NCBI RefSeq assembly: GCF_027409185.1
Contig: NC_084468.1
Location: 143,132,001-143,196,000, forward strand
DNA length: 64,000 bases
Direction: 5' to 3'
Source of the DNA: Cynocephalus volans
Taxonomy: Eukaryota; Chordata; Mammalia; Dermoptera; Cynocephalidae
In this document: positions 38,986 through 49,965 of the stretch, piece after piece
Layout: the number at the start of each line of letters is the position of its first letter
Numbering within the stretch: position 1 is the first letter of the stretch
Notes under the pieces: model-generated
What the model saw: the letters and a program-made list of their open reading frames with translations, nothing else
Told to the model about the DNA's origin: nothing
The model's database searches: none
Made by a program: the position numbers and the translations under genes

Positions 38986-40699
38986 GGATAATTGTAAGAT
39001 GTCAAGAAAGTATACTAAAATTGCAAAGTATGCAAAAATCAGTCACCAGTTAATACTTTTCAAGAATTTAGGTCATTTCCCTGAGAAAGGAATACTCATA
39101 AATACATTTAAGAGCTACAGCTTTTTTCCCGAGCCAGTTTTATTGTCTGCTCACTTTTGGGGCTCACTTAGCTATTTTGCCCTTAAAATAATTTATCATC
39201 TTTTACTTACTCAAAATGAGATATGCTGCATTATAGGGGCTACATATATAGCATCAGAGCATCAGCCGCTATTTAATGTTGTTCCTTAATTTATGTCTGC
39301 AATGGGTAAGTAAATAATGATGGCCTGCGCAGAACATTTCTTTATCCACAGAACTAAGCACCCAGATTTTTAAAAAGGCCATATGGAGAAATACTTCTGC
39401 TTAACACATTCAGTACATGAGACCATGTTTACTTTAAGTCTGATTCCACACTTTTATTTGCTCGTGAGCTTTTCGATGCTAGTCTATTAAGTTTAATACT
39501 TGTAGATGGGTTGGCAAGTGTTTTCCCTAAAGCACTATGATCTAGTGCAACACAAAATTTTATTTTTATTATTCCAAGAGAAAAGTTAATTTCATCATGA
39601 AAAATTTTACCTGCAAAAACTTCCTTAGGGCAAAGGATGGATGAACTGATTTATGAACACATTGTCTACCCTGAGGTTTCTCAATTAGAATTTCACATGA
39701 CAATTTGAGACCAAATGTATTTGAGACCTCAAATATAATGTCTTTTTGAGGAGAGCTTCTCTGATAGTGGTGTCATCAAATGCTGTTCTTCTGATGCCTA
39801 TAAAAGGTCACATGTATTGTCCTTGAATCATCAGAATTAACAATTTGGTTTAGACAATTGACAGTGACTTTCAACTCAACTTTTAAATTTCTTTGTGCTA
39901 TTAACAACTTTTAAATTGTCATAATATTTTCTCACAAGCTTTTTGTGTTTGTTTTGTTTGTTCCTGCTCAAAATTTTGTTCCTTGAGCCATTTTATTTTA
40001 AATATGATTGAAATCATTACCTGTTCTCTCATCATGTGATAGCTTCAATTACACAGAAAGTGTTAATTCACTAGGACATTTTTCACATTTTTTAAAATTA
40101 ATTTCTGAAAGTTTAAAAAACTATTCTGCATGAAACCCTCATCCACGATTAGTGCCTTTCCCAGTCTGTGTAAATTGAACATTTTCTGAACGAACCTCAT
40201 TCTTACTTTTAATATTCAATATGTTATACTAAATTCTTTGCATTCTACAGCGTCTATGTCTGTGTTGTTTTTTTAACAAATACAAATAATACTGACTATT
40301 TTAAACTTCAACAGTTGCCTAATTTGGAAGTAGCATACCAAGGAGATATTTAACTGGTTTTATCTGTTTGTTTTAACTCTAGCTAATTTTTCACATCAAC
40401 CAACCCTTCTTAATGGTCACATGAATTAAATGAACTTCTTTCTTCTTAAGCAAGCAATCCATAAAATGATTTTTGTATATTACAATTTTTTACTAATTTT
40501 CAATAACTGCACCCTACATCCAGATACATTTATAAAGTTGCTATTTTATTTAATGTGTTTTATGCTTTCCTTTTTATTTCCTCTTCTCATGGTGTCCTGT
40601 TCAAAAAGTAGCCTATATACTAGAAATACATCATTGAATGAGGACTATCACCATTCTTAAGAAGTTTATAGTTGAGGATTAAGTATATGGGCCCAGGTG

Positions 40700-40912
40700 A
40701 CAGGTTATTTGTCCTCAGATTTCACCACATCCTAATTATGTATCCCTCAGAGATCTAGTTTCCTCTTCTGTAAAATGGGAATAGCAATAGCATCTATTCA
40801 TACGGTTTTTTTGAAAACTAAATTAATTAAATCATTTAATGCAAACAAACAAACAAACAAACAAAACCCAGAGTCTTGCACACAGTCACTGTCATATATA
40901 TTTGTTAAATAA
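40700..40912 (+). mobile_element. MIR SINE relic with internal (AAAC)n
   Basis: The block 'tttcctcttctgtaaaatgg' and 'gaatagcaatagcatc' is the best conserved part of MIR. It is followed by 'gaaaactaaattaattaaat' and the terminal 'tcttgcacacagtcactgtc'. An (AAAC)n run at 40844-40866 has expanded inside it. Confidence 0.7.
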
Positions 40913-41869
40913 ATACTTAAACAGAGATGTCAATGGCCACACAAGTTTCTTTCTTGCAGTGTACTTAGTGTTATAATCAGGCATGAAGTTCCATTGGAAA
41001 TTGGACAATTTATATACACTGATGGAGAGTATGGAAGTCTTTCTGGAGGAAATGAAGTTAACTGCTGGAAAGCGTTGGTCAGATGAAAAAAGGGGAAAAC
41101 ACATTTCGAACAAAGGGAATAAAATAAGAAACAGAGTCTGTAACAGCGATTACAAGCGCTTTGCATTACACAAGTTAAATGTGTACAGCAGAGATATTTA
41201 TTTCATTCTTGCTTCTAAGCTTTTGAGAGGTCAGCCTTGGCCCAGCAGTACCTGCATTCTCTCACACAGAACTGTGACATAAACACACAGTCATCCTCTC
41301 ACATTATTTCTGCAACATCTTCGCAAACATCTCTCAAACACTCTTCTCAAACACATTTCAATTTGTTTCATGTAATGCTTCCAGGGTAACCGACAATACA
41401 CACATAATCCTCTAAAGAAGTGTAGACTGAAGAATTTCAGTGGCTGCTTATCACCAATGGCATTGAAAACATGTTTCTTTTGTAGCACTCGTCATGGTTT
41501 TTCTTACTTTATGGCCTCTTTACTGTTTACTCAGCCTTTTCTGTTCTATCTGAATCATATATGAGTATATTTGCCTATATACATTAAACAAAGGTAATTT
41601 TTCCAACAATAGTGTATGTAGTTTTGCATAGCAGTCTTTAAATAAAAAGATTAAAAAACTGTAGTGGTAAAAACAGAGGAAGCACCAAGCAAACAAACAA
41701 ATAAAAAATACTCCTACAGGGAAGAGATTAAGTTCCTGAATACTGACTAGTTCTGACTACCATGTCCTTGAGAACTCATTGTCCTGACTTCCTATCCCTA
41801 GATTTGGACTTCTGTATTAGCTTACTAACCATTCATCACCCTGCCTTCTTAGAATCTGATCTCCATAAC

Positions 41870-41990
41870 CAGTAGTGACACTTCTCCAATGAAAATCAGA
41901 TGCTGTCACATCTCTGATCAAAACCTCCAATAGCTTTCACCTCACTCAGAATAAGATGTAACTGGCCCTACCTCTCGAAATTCATCTCAC
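41870..41990 (+). mobile_element. L2 LINE fragment
   Basis: 'gctgtcacatctctgatcaa', 'aacctccaatagctttcacc' and 'tcactcagaataagatgtaa' follow the L2 consensus order (in L2: 'ctcaaaaccctccaatggct', 'actcagagtaaaa'). Short and old. It abuts the ERV-L fragment. Confidence 0.55.
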
Positions 41991-41993
41991 TGT

Positions 41994-42995
41994 AGAGTCA
42001 GGAATCATGGGTCCAGGAATTAAGGGGTGGAAATGGGAGTTGCACCACTCACTATCATACCGAGTGACCGACTAGCTAAATTTTTGCTTCCTGCTCCTGC
42101 AACTCTATGCTCTGCTGGCCTAGAGGTCTTAATACCAGGGGGAAAAATACCTCCAGACATGAGAATGATTTCAGCAAAATGGAAGTTAAAATTGCCACCT
42201 GGTTATTTTAGGCTCCTCATGCCTCTGAATCAACAGACAAAGAATTGACTTGTGCTGGCTGGGGTGATTGATTCTGATTACCTAGAGGAAACTGGAAAGC
42301 TATTATGCAACAAGGGTTAGAAAGAGTATATGGCATCTCTTAGTATTGCCATGACCTATGATTAATGGAATCTAAAATGGAAGCTACAACATCACAATCG
42401 AGGCAGGACTGCTAGTGATCCAGACCCTTCAGGAATGAAGGTTTGAGTTGCCCCAACAGGGAAAGAACCACGACCAGCTAATGTGCTTACTGAAGGCAAA
42501 GGGAATATAGAATGGGTCATAAAATAAGGTACTTATAAGTACCAGCTATGACCATATGACCAGTTACAGAAACAAGGGCTGTTATTATCATAAGTTTATC
42601 CTCTTTAGTTTGTCATAAACATGTGTGTGTATTAAACAAATATCTTTAAATATCTTCATTTTCTTTCTTCTCTTATTTTATTATCATGTAACATAAGATG
42701 TATTGACTTTATCACAGTACTAAGTATTTAAATAATGTAAATTTCACACAGCATGGTGTATTTAGTATAATATTTAAGTATTATTACTTTTACATCACAG
42801 TATTTAAGCTACAAAGAGTAAACATTATTTAAGGATATTTTCTCTTCTTCTGGGAAAGGGCTTAGTGCATTTTAAGTTGTACACAGAATAGCTGTATCGT
42901 GTTAAGTGTAATTATGACCTTGTTATAGCCTCTATGTGGAGATTAATTATGGTTTAAGGAGATGTGTATGGGTGCTGTGTTGACAAGGAGTGGAC
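41994..42995 (+). pseudogene. ERV-L internal 3' end with dUTPase remains
   Basis: This is the part of an ERV-L endogenous retrovirus between the end of pol and the 3' LTR. ERV-L elements carry a dUTPase domain at the end of pol, an enzyme that hydrolyses dUTP to dUMP. The frame at 42027-42248 and the sequence after it hold decayed dUTPase features: LPPGYFRLLMPLNQQ, and past a stop at 42246-42248, AGVIDSDY. Multiple stops and frame changes follow, so it is inactive. Beyond about 42580 lies non-coding ERV-L sequence that leads into the LTR. The left edge is about 41994, against an L2 scrap, so the 5' part of the provirus is missing. Identified from remembered ERV-L sequence. Confidence 0.7.
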
Positions 42996-43446
42996 CTAGG
43001 ATAGTTATTTTTATGTGTCAACTTGACTGGGCCCAAGGATGCCCAGATATCTAATTAAACATTATGTCTGGGTGTGTATGTGAGAGTATTTCTAGAAGAG
43101 ATTAGCATCTGGATAGGTGGACTGAGAAAAATAGATGGTTCTCCCCAATGTGGGTGGGCATCTTCCAATCTGTTGAGAGCCCGAATAGAACAAAAAGATG
43201 GAGGAAGGTTAAATTTGGTTTAATCCTGACTGGATGAGCTGGGACATTGAACTTCTACGGCCCTCAACACTCCTGATTCTCAAGGCTTCAAAACTGGACT
43301 AGAATCTACAGCATCAGCTCTTCAGATCTCAGGCCTTCATACTATACCACCAGCTTTCCTTGGTTTCCACCTTGCCGACTGCAGAGTGTGGGAATTTTCA
43401 ATCTCCATAATTGCCTGAGCCAGTACCTTATAGTAAATCTCACTGT

Positions 43447-43492
<46 letters not shown>

Positions 43493-43529
43493 TTGATTCT
43501 GTTTCTTTGGAGAACCCAAACTAATATAG
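42996..43529 (+). mobile_element. MLT2-type LTR of the ERV-L element
   Basis: Starts near 'ggatagttatttttatgtgt', then 'caacttgactgggcccaag', 'gtgcccagatat'-like block, 'aatgtgggtgggcatcttcc', 'gttgagagcccgaatagaac', and ends 'gattctgtttctttggagaa' and 'cccaaactaatata'. This is the ERV-L LTR type commonly called MLT2. It follows the internal region in the correct orientation and so is the 3' LTR. A CA repeat has replaced the usual TA/CA-rich stretch near its 3' end. Confidence 0.75.
43448..43490 (+). repeat. (CA)21 microsatellite inside the ERV-L LTR
   Basis: An uninterrupted CA run of 43 bases between 'cactgtc' and 'gattgattctgtttctttgg'. In other MLT2-type LTRs a short TATATATACACA stretch occupies this place, so it probably grew from that seed. 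Confidence 0.9.
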
Positions 43530-43579
43530 TAGGAATTATATAATTTTCATATTCATTCTACTAATGTTTATAAATTCCT

Positions 43580-43660
43580 ATTTTGAAGGATTATTGAGAA
43601 TACTGTAAATGTTTTATACATAAAGTACCCAGTAGATTGTCTAGCACAAGCTAGGAAACA
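43580..43660 (+). mobile_element. Possible MIR fragment
   Basis: 'tgaaggattattgagaatac' and 'gtacccagtagattgtctag' followed by 'cacaagctagg' resemble the 3' part of MIR. Short and diverged. Confidence 0.35.
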
Positions 43661-43769
43661 ACATCTACTATTGTTACTATTTCCTGATATTCTAATGAAG
43701 TTCATGAGATTTCTGAACAGGAAAACTTTGATTTTCTTCCTGAGCTAATGAAAATCTTGTTAAGTGTCT

Positions 43770-43897
43770 AGAACCAATTTTCTTTTTTCTTTTTTTAAAA
43801 ATTTTATTTTATTTTGTCAATATACAATGTGGTTGATTATTGTGGCCCATTACCGAAACCTCCCTCCTGCCTCCCTCTCCCCAGAACCAATTTTCTT
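43770..43897 (-). mobile_element. Very short L1 insertion (98 bp) with perfect TSD
   Basis: The body 43785-43882 on minus holds only the last part of the L1 3' UTR ('gggaggcaggagggaggttt', 'cggtaatgggccacaataat', 'acaaaataaaataaaat') and a decayed tail. The flanks are perfect 15-bp copies of agaaccaattttctt at 43770-43784 and 43883-43897. It corresponds to the end of the L1-A 3' UTR (about 18985-19065). It is an extreme 5' truncation. Confidence 0.88.
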
Positions 43898-45781
43898 ATT
43901 TAAATTTCCTTAGAATATTACAGAAATCAGGAAGTTTTGGAATTATCACAGAGAAAGTGATGATAGGGGCCCAAGGGGGTCTAAAGTAAAAGCGTGGAGG
44001 TACTAGCATATCTCAGAGATGCAGAGTATCTAGACTGGCCTTAGGCTTGCCTGTATTGCTTGTCCTTAATTTCCTCTAGCAGACGGTGAAACAGCAATAA
44101 CAAAAATAGCAAGTGATTTGAGCCTTCCCTGCAGGATACCTAAATGCTACTCTTCAAAGTGCCCTAGGGAGTTTGTTTTATTTTTCTGAAATAAATCATA
44201 CCACAATGCAAAACATTTCTTTCTAAGAAAAAGGGTATGAAAGAAGCCATAGTGTTGCCTTGGAGTAAAACTATGGTATGAAAACACATTACAGCATATT
44301 ACAATCTGCTCACAGCTTCACTTACCTATTTGGAAAGGCATTTATATTACACTTATTACCTAGTTCCTGTTAAAGCTGTTTATGGAGACTACAAGGAAGA
44401 AATAATTTTTATGCTCCTTTTAGTTTGCTATAAATTCAGAAACAATTTTGCTTGAACAGCTGATCTGTGAATTAATAATGAGAGACTATAACTTTTTTTC
44501 ACTACAGTATGTCAAGTACTTCCTTTGTGTTTAAAAATTGATGAGGCTCAAAACTCCATTTCTTTACATAAAACAGATTTCAAAGGCATATGGGGCAGTC
44601 ACCATTTCCCTCATATGGAAAGTTCTTTTCAAACTCATGTCTTGGCTAGTAAAAAATAAATAAAAAGCAATTAGCATTGACTTTAGTATATAATATTGTA
44701 ATCCTTCTTTAAGTGTTTCCTAAAAATATTCTTCTGAAAAATCATGTGAAAAATAATTTCTAGTAAAATATATTATGTTTTATCCCAGAAAATCAGGCTA
44801 TCTAAAGAAACAATTAATTAAATTTTAAATAATCCTCTCAATTGCTTTCATTGCCTGCATGAGTTTAGATTTTTTTGTTTCTGTTTTTGAATTGGAGTAA
44901 TTCTCTCATTTATAAGTATATATAAAAACAATAATCCTCTCATTCATATATATGTACGTCTTTTTGATATCTCATTTTTTTAATTAATTTTTTTTTAGGT
45001 CTATCATATTTTTCATTGAGTATTAGCTTGAATTTCTTCAGACTAACACATTAGTGAAATGAGCAATTGAGTATTTCTTCATTGGGATAAACGGCAGATA
45101 TAGGCCATAATGAAAATACCCTTTTCTCCCATGATGCTGTGTTGGTCCTGCAAATGGAATACAAGCAGCTGATCCAAAGTCAATTCGAAGGTGGCCTGAG
45201 GCAGTGAACAGGGCTTGACCTTTTCTAGTATTTTATATTCCTTATTATCAGATAGACAGGGAGGGGGAATACAGCTTGTGCTGAAATTGAAAGATTGCCC
45301 AGATTATTAATGAAGTAAGAGTAATTCTAAAAGTAGTTATAATATTATTATTCTGCCTTTGGAAATAGAGTGTTCATTTTGCCAAACTATTTATTTACTA
45401 TTTACTGGGGACATAGGGAATAGTGTTAAATAATATGATGCTCTGAAGGCAACTAGTCTACCCTTTTTAAGGTTTAATTTTTGAGGAGCAAGAAGAAAAT
45501 TTTCTAAATGGTTGCATAGAAAACTTGCATTTCTTTTTATTTAAAGAAAAGCTTAAATGTTTTTCTCATCTAAATTTTTTGGAATAAATTATTGGTTTTC
45601 TTTTGTATTATTTCTTTATTCTCTCTCTTTTTTTTTTCATTTTTTTTTTTTTCCTATATAAAGAAAATATTACTTCTTTTCTATTTTTTCCCTAGGGCAC
45701 AGTTTGCTCATAAGATTTTGTAAATAACTGGTCTTTAAGTGTAGATACTGGAAGTGTTAAGCAAAAATTATGGAAGGTCAA
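43898..45781 (-). other. FSTL5 intron, unique AT-rich sequence
   Basis: No gene, RNA or identified repeat. T-rich runs are present near 44990 and 45630. Confidence 0.5.
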
Positions 45782-46202
45782 TGTTTAGACTTCGCTCCTG
45801 AACTAGGCCCCAACAGACCAGACCAAACTAAAATAAAGTCACTCATGCTAAATGCATATAATCAAACTTAAACTTTAACAAAGCAGATAGACCCCAAAAG
45901 AGATCGGTTTTTCCTGAAAACAGATTCCAGTCTGAGTCAGTATAATAAGGAAGTCCACTGTGCTTTAACCCTAAAAAAACCATAAACTTAAATAACTTAA
46001 TGTTAACCAATGAGTTTTTTTTTTTTTTTATTTTTTTATTTTTCTGTTTCCTGGTTCCCATATTACAAAATCAACTGTCCTGCCATTGTCAAGTGGGAGC
46101 TCTCATTTTGTTTTATAAAATGGAGGCTGCTCTGATCTATGAATCATGAATAAAAGTCAATTAGATTTACAAATAAATTTGTTGTAATTTTGTCTTCTGT
46201 CA
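45782..46202 (+). mobile_element. Probable solo LTR (ERV1-type)
   Basis: It begins TGTTTAGACTTC and ends TCTTCTGTCA, has 'ttataaaatggaggctgctc' and an AATAAA at about 46148 followed by 50 bases with a T-rich end, the arrangement of U3-R-U5. The block 'gaactaggccccaacagacc' is LTR-like. The family could not be named. No clear TSD was seen. A T-rich expansion lies at 46015-46040. Confidence 0.55.
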
Positions 46203-48949
46203 GAAGTTAAATCAGAAAGTGGCAGAATACTACTTTGGATCTTTGCAGGAACAGACTGTGCAAATGAGCTTCAATTTTATGGAATTAAAAACTACAGAAA
46301 TGTTATATGATTTTGGAAGTTTTTAGAAGCAGACTCTGAAGTTACAGAGGAACTGTTAGTAGAAAAGAAAAACATACATATATAGCAGAAAATATCACCA
46401 TTTTGATTTAATGTCCAATGTTTTCTTATTTAGATACTAACCATATCAAGTATGTCAGACACGAGATTCAAAGAATCTGGGCGTATCTGTTTCTAGCAGA
46501 ATGTCAAAGGAACAGGTTAAGGCAAGGATTTATTTGTACCTGGGGGTTTATTTGGTAGTTTGATGAATTGAGCTGCATTATAGATAAAGTGTATCTTTCA
46601 GTGATTATGTATTGCACTTTTATAGCTATTCATTGCTCAGGAACTTCCTATTCCAAAGAACATTTGCCTCCTTTAAGAGAATAATTGACACTTGGTACTT
46701 CTACCACACGGCATTAGAGACAAGAATAGCACAGAGAGCCAGAAGTTCTGGTCTGAAGAAATCCTAAGACCTTAGAGTTTGCTATGGAGCTGAAGGGACT
46801 TTGGAGGTGATCTGGTTCAATCCCTTCATTTTACAGATGAAAATCTTGAAACACTGTTAGATTAAAAGATATATCTGAAGTTACACAGTTCACTTATTGA
46901 AGAGCTTGGATTAGAGCCTTAGTTCTTAAATTCTATTCTCTCTCTCAGGAGTGAGGTGGTCAAAGATAGAGCTTAAAGTTACTGTGGGAATTTTTTTTTT
47001 TTTTTTTTTCAAGCTGGTACATAGACAAAAATAAAGGTTAACTATTTGGGAGTCAACTGAAATTTCTAAACCAAAAAAAAAAAAAAAAAAAAGATGAAAT
47101 GTTTAAAGAAAAAAAAGCACCATCCTCTAGCTAGTGTTTCAATCTATGCTATTTGCTTAAATTCATTTGTGTTGTGTAACTTATAGACATTTTTGTATCT
47201 ACAAATTCTTCACAATATGCAGTGATTAAATTCTCTATAATTATTTAACTATATATAGTAATTCTATTCAAATAACATTTATTTAACACTAATTGTCTGC
47301 TAGTTATATTGAGTGAACAGTTTAACAAATTCTAATGCCTTTATTTGCAGAAGCTTAGTATCTAGACAAGTGTAAAGATAAACAAAATCCTCTGATGAAA
47401 AATGCAACATGATAAATGCTGCAGTAGCTGTAATCATAATAAGCTTTGAGAATATAGGAAACAGGGTAATATAGATGCAGGTAGTGGGTGGTACAAAAAA
47501 AATCTGCAAAGATTCTTTAGAACTAAGAAACACAATTTGGGGTGGGTTTTAAACAAAAGACAGAACTTTGTAGGCAGGTATGAAGGTGGGTATCTCAGCA
47601 CAGGAAGTATTCTGAGTCCACTTCTACCATCGGCCCCTCCTCTACAAGTTCAAGGGCACAAATCATATAATAAAAGAATGTAAACTTTTATTGTAATTAT
47701 GAAGTGTAAAACAACCCTACTTTGATCTCTAGCTATAAGTGACTTAAAAAATCATTTTATATGATATTTAATTAGTTACCTAATGTTCACTAGTCACACT
47801 TAAAACATTTGTCAACTGTCTCAGAGAATTCAACAAAAAATAGCTTTTGAACGATTTATATTTCTCACCAAAGACCATGTTAAATATGTTATGTTAATAT
47901 TCTGATAATAGATTTTAATGGTTTATATCAATTGTGTGATTAAAGTGCAAATGATGTATTATCTACTACAGAAAACCAAGTATCACTAATATACAGACAT
48001 TACAAATATACAAAATAGCATTTAGCTAAATTTAGACAGCTCCTAAATTACAGAGTAAATGTTCAACAGTAGAAGTTAACTTTAACATTTTGGCCAGATC
48101 TCACTATGCTTTCTTGAAAGGTATTTTCCTCATTTTTATTATTAATTTTAATTTAACTTGATTAATTTTACTAAACTCTGAACATTGATTTCTTTTCTTC
48201 ATTATTATTATTATTATTTTTTAACATCATTATTCACTTACGGTAATTTTTGCCTCTGCTTTAGTCAGGACACACATTTCATCTTGAGGCTTCTTTATAT
48301 TTACAAAAAAATCATTATAAAAGTAATATAAGAATACTGTATAAAGCATAGAAAATAGAGAAAAGAATAGCACCATTACTAGCAGTTTAGTATTTTTCGT
48401 TTGATTTTTTTTCCTGCAGGCTTGAATCTTGATTTTTTTCAAAGTATATGCTGCAGTTTCCAGAACTGTCATTTTCCGGAGGCTGCTTAATGGTTCACTC
48501 AGTAGCTGTACCACAATTTCTTAAGCATTTTCCCTACTCTTGGTCATCATATTAATGATTCTAAATAATGTTGCAGTTGATATCTTTGAGCTTACAGCTA
48601 CTTCAGCATTTAGATGAGGTCATGCAGAAGTTTCAGATAGACTAAAAGATGATATTACTCACAAGTTTCTGAATATTTGATTATAACTTATATCTGCCTG
48701 GAAGAGTTCCATATCCAACATATGGACTGGAACAACGGTGAAAAATGGCCTTTTGTTCTAGGATCAGAGACCCCTCCCAGTCCCACCCTCTGATCTCAGG
48801 ATTCTGAATCCTGCCTTCCTACTTGGCTCGGCCTGCTTTTCCCTGCCTCTGCTGGTCTCCCTGAACTGAATTAGTTGCTTCTTGCCCCAAACCTAATATT
48901 TTAACAGCTTTTTCCAGCTTTGTATCTAAAACCAGCTCCTCGAGGCAGC
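46203..48949 (-). other. FSTL5 intron, AT-rich, with a MIR relic
   Basis: No supported gene. Contains homopolymer runs (T run at 46989-47009 and A run at 47073-47092) that are not the tails of any element I could recognise, and a (TTA)n run near 48203-48219. A possible ancient-repeat stretch lies near 47280-47480. Confidence 0.45.
46785..46930 (-). mobile_element. MIR-type SINE relic, antisense
   Basis: On plus the order is 'ttcattttacagatgaaaat', 'aagttacacagttcactta' and 'gagcttggattagagcctta'. That is the reverse complement of the conserved MIR core ('cagtttcctcatctgtaaaa' read backwards, then the 'gtgacctt' and 'cctggct' blocks). Confidence 0.65.
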
Positions 48950-49312
48950 AGCGGCAGGTGGTACTGTGTGTGAGAAGTGGTGCCCCCTGGGACTGGAATG
49001 CCCTTCCCACCACTGTCTTCAATAGCCAGTCTTTACAACTCACCTCCTCCAGGAAGTTCTCTTTGACACTGCAGCCTTAGCTGGATTTAGACACATGCTA
49101 ATCCTCCGTGCTCCCCTAGACCCCTTTACCACAGTGCTCTACCACAGTACTTGCACCTTTCTACTTAATTCTACGTTTATTTAGCTGCTCCCCCATAGAT
49201 TGTAATCTCTGAGAGAGAAGGGACTCAGTATAACTCATTTCTGTATCTCAAGCATCCATTTGGGTCAGAGCCCTGTAAATAGTAGGTCTTCAAAAAAATG
49301 TCGACTGAACAC
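48950..49312 (+). mobile_element. L2 LINE 3' end
   Basis: 'gactggaatgcccttcccac', 'cctcctccaggaagttctct', 'tagctgctcccccatagatt', 'gtaatctctgagagagaagg', 'gactcagtataactcatttc' and 'gtaaatagtaggtcttcaa' follow the L2 3' end in order. The last block is the usual 'agtaggtgctcaataaa' terminus. Old and non-coding. Confidence 0.75.
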
Positions 49313-49619
49313 AGTATCTCACTGTGAAATATTTCTCCTACCCTTTCCCTCTTTCTGACTCTGTACCCGTACCTCAGTTCCCACTGGCATGGAGTTCTGT
49401 TATTTTCTTCAAATGAATCTACAGAGATGTGGCATTAATTATTTGGTCAGGCTTGTGAAGCAATGATCTAAAAATAAAATACATTTTTTTTAAAAGCTGC
49501 TGTGTTCCTGCATAGAAATTATCACCGGCTTAGGTGTTTGAGACGGTCACATCTTTACACAAACCCCCATGAGTGGAAAAGCCCTCTCTTATCAGCTTCT
49601 GTTTTCCATCTTCTCATGT

Positions 49620-49965
49620 CTTTGCTTTATTTTTTTATTGTACATTCTTATGGGGTACAGTCTGTTGTTTCAATACATGATCCAATCAGAATAGTTAGCA
49701 TATTTACCACCTAAATATCTATCATTTCTTTGTGGTTATAACATTCAAGATACTCTTTTTTGGATATCTTGAAATACACAATAACTGTTGTTAGCCATGG
49801 TCACCCTAAAGCCCCAGCACTTATTCCTCCTATCTAACTGTAACTTTGTAACTTTGTGCCTACCTACCAACCTTTCCCGGGCCCCTCCCTGCTCCCTTTC
49901 TCTGACTCTGGAAACTACTGTTCTACTCTCTACTTTTCTTTTTTTCCCTGCCTCGTTTTAACATA
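49620..49965 (-). mobile_element. L1 3' UTR fragment, antisense
   Basis: On plus: 'tttattgtacattcttatgg', 'ggtacagtctgttgtttcaa', 'acaataactgttgttagcca' and 'ttcctcctatctaactgtaa' match the reverse complement of an older L1 3' UTR. It is a different L1 subfamily from L1-A. No open frame or TSD found. Confidence 0.65.

Larger units (their letters stand above)
37991..41869 (-). other. FSTL5 intron, mostly unique sequence with MIR relics
   Basis: AT-rich and without a supported gene. The longest open frames (38999-39289, 40983-41282) have no recognisable domain and no codon structure that stands out. Two MIR relics are listed separately. Confidence 0.5.

Noticed and set aside
40983..41282. 99-codon open frame as a small gene
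   Set aside because: No recognisable domain, no conservation evidence, an equally long overlapping frame on the other strand, and intron context.
46989..47092. SINE with T run and A run at its ends
   Set aside because: The roughly 65 bases between the runs show no tRNA or 7SL similarity and no TSD. Two chance homopolymers are more likely.
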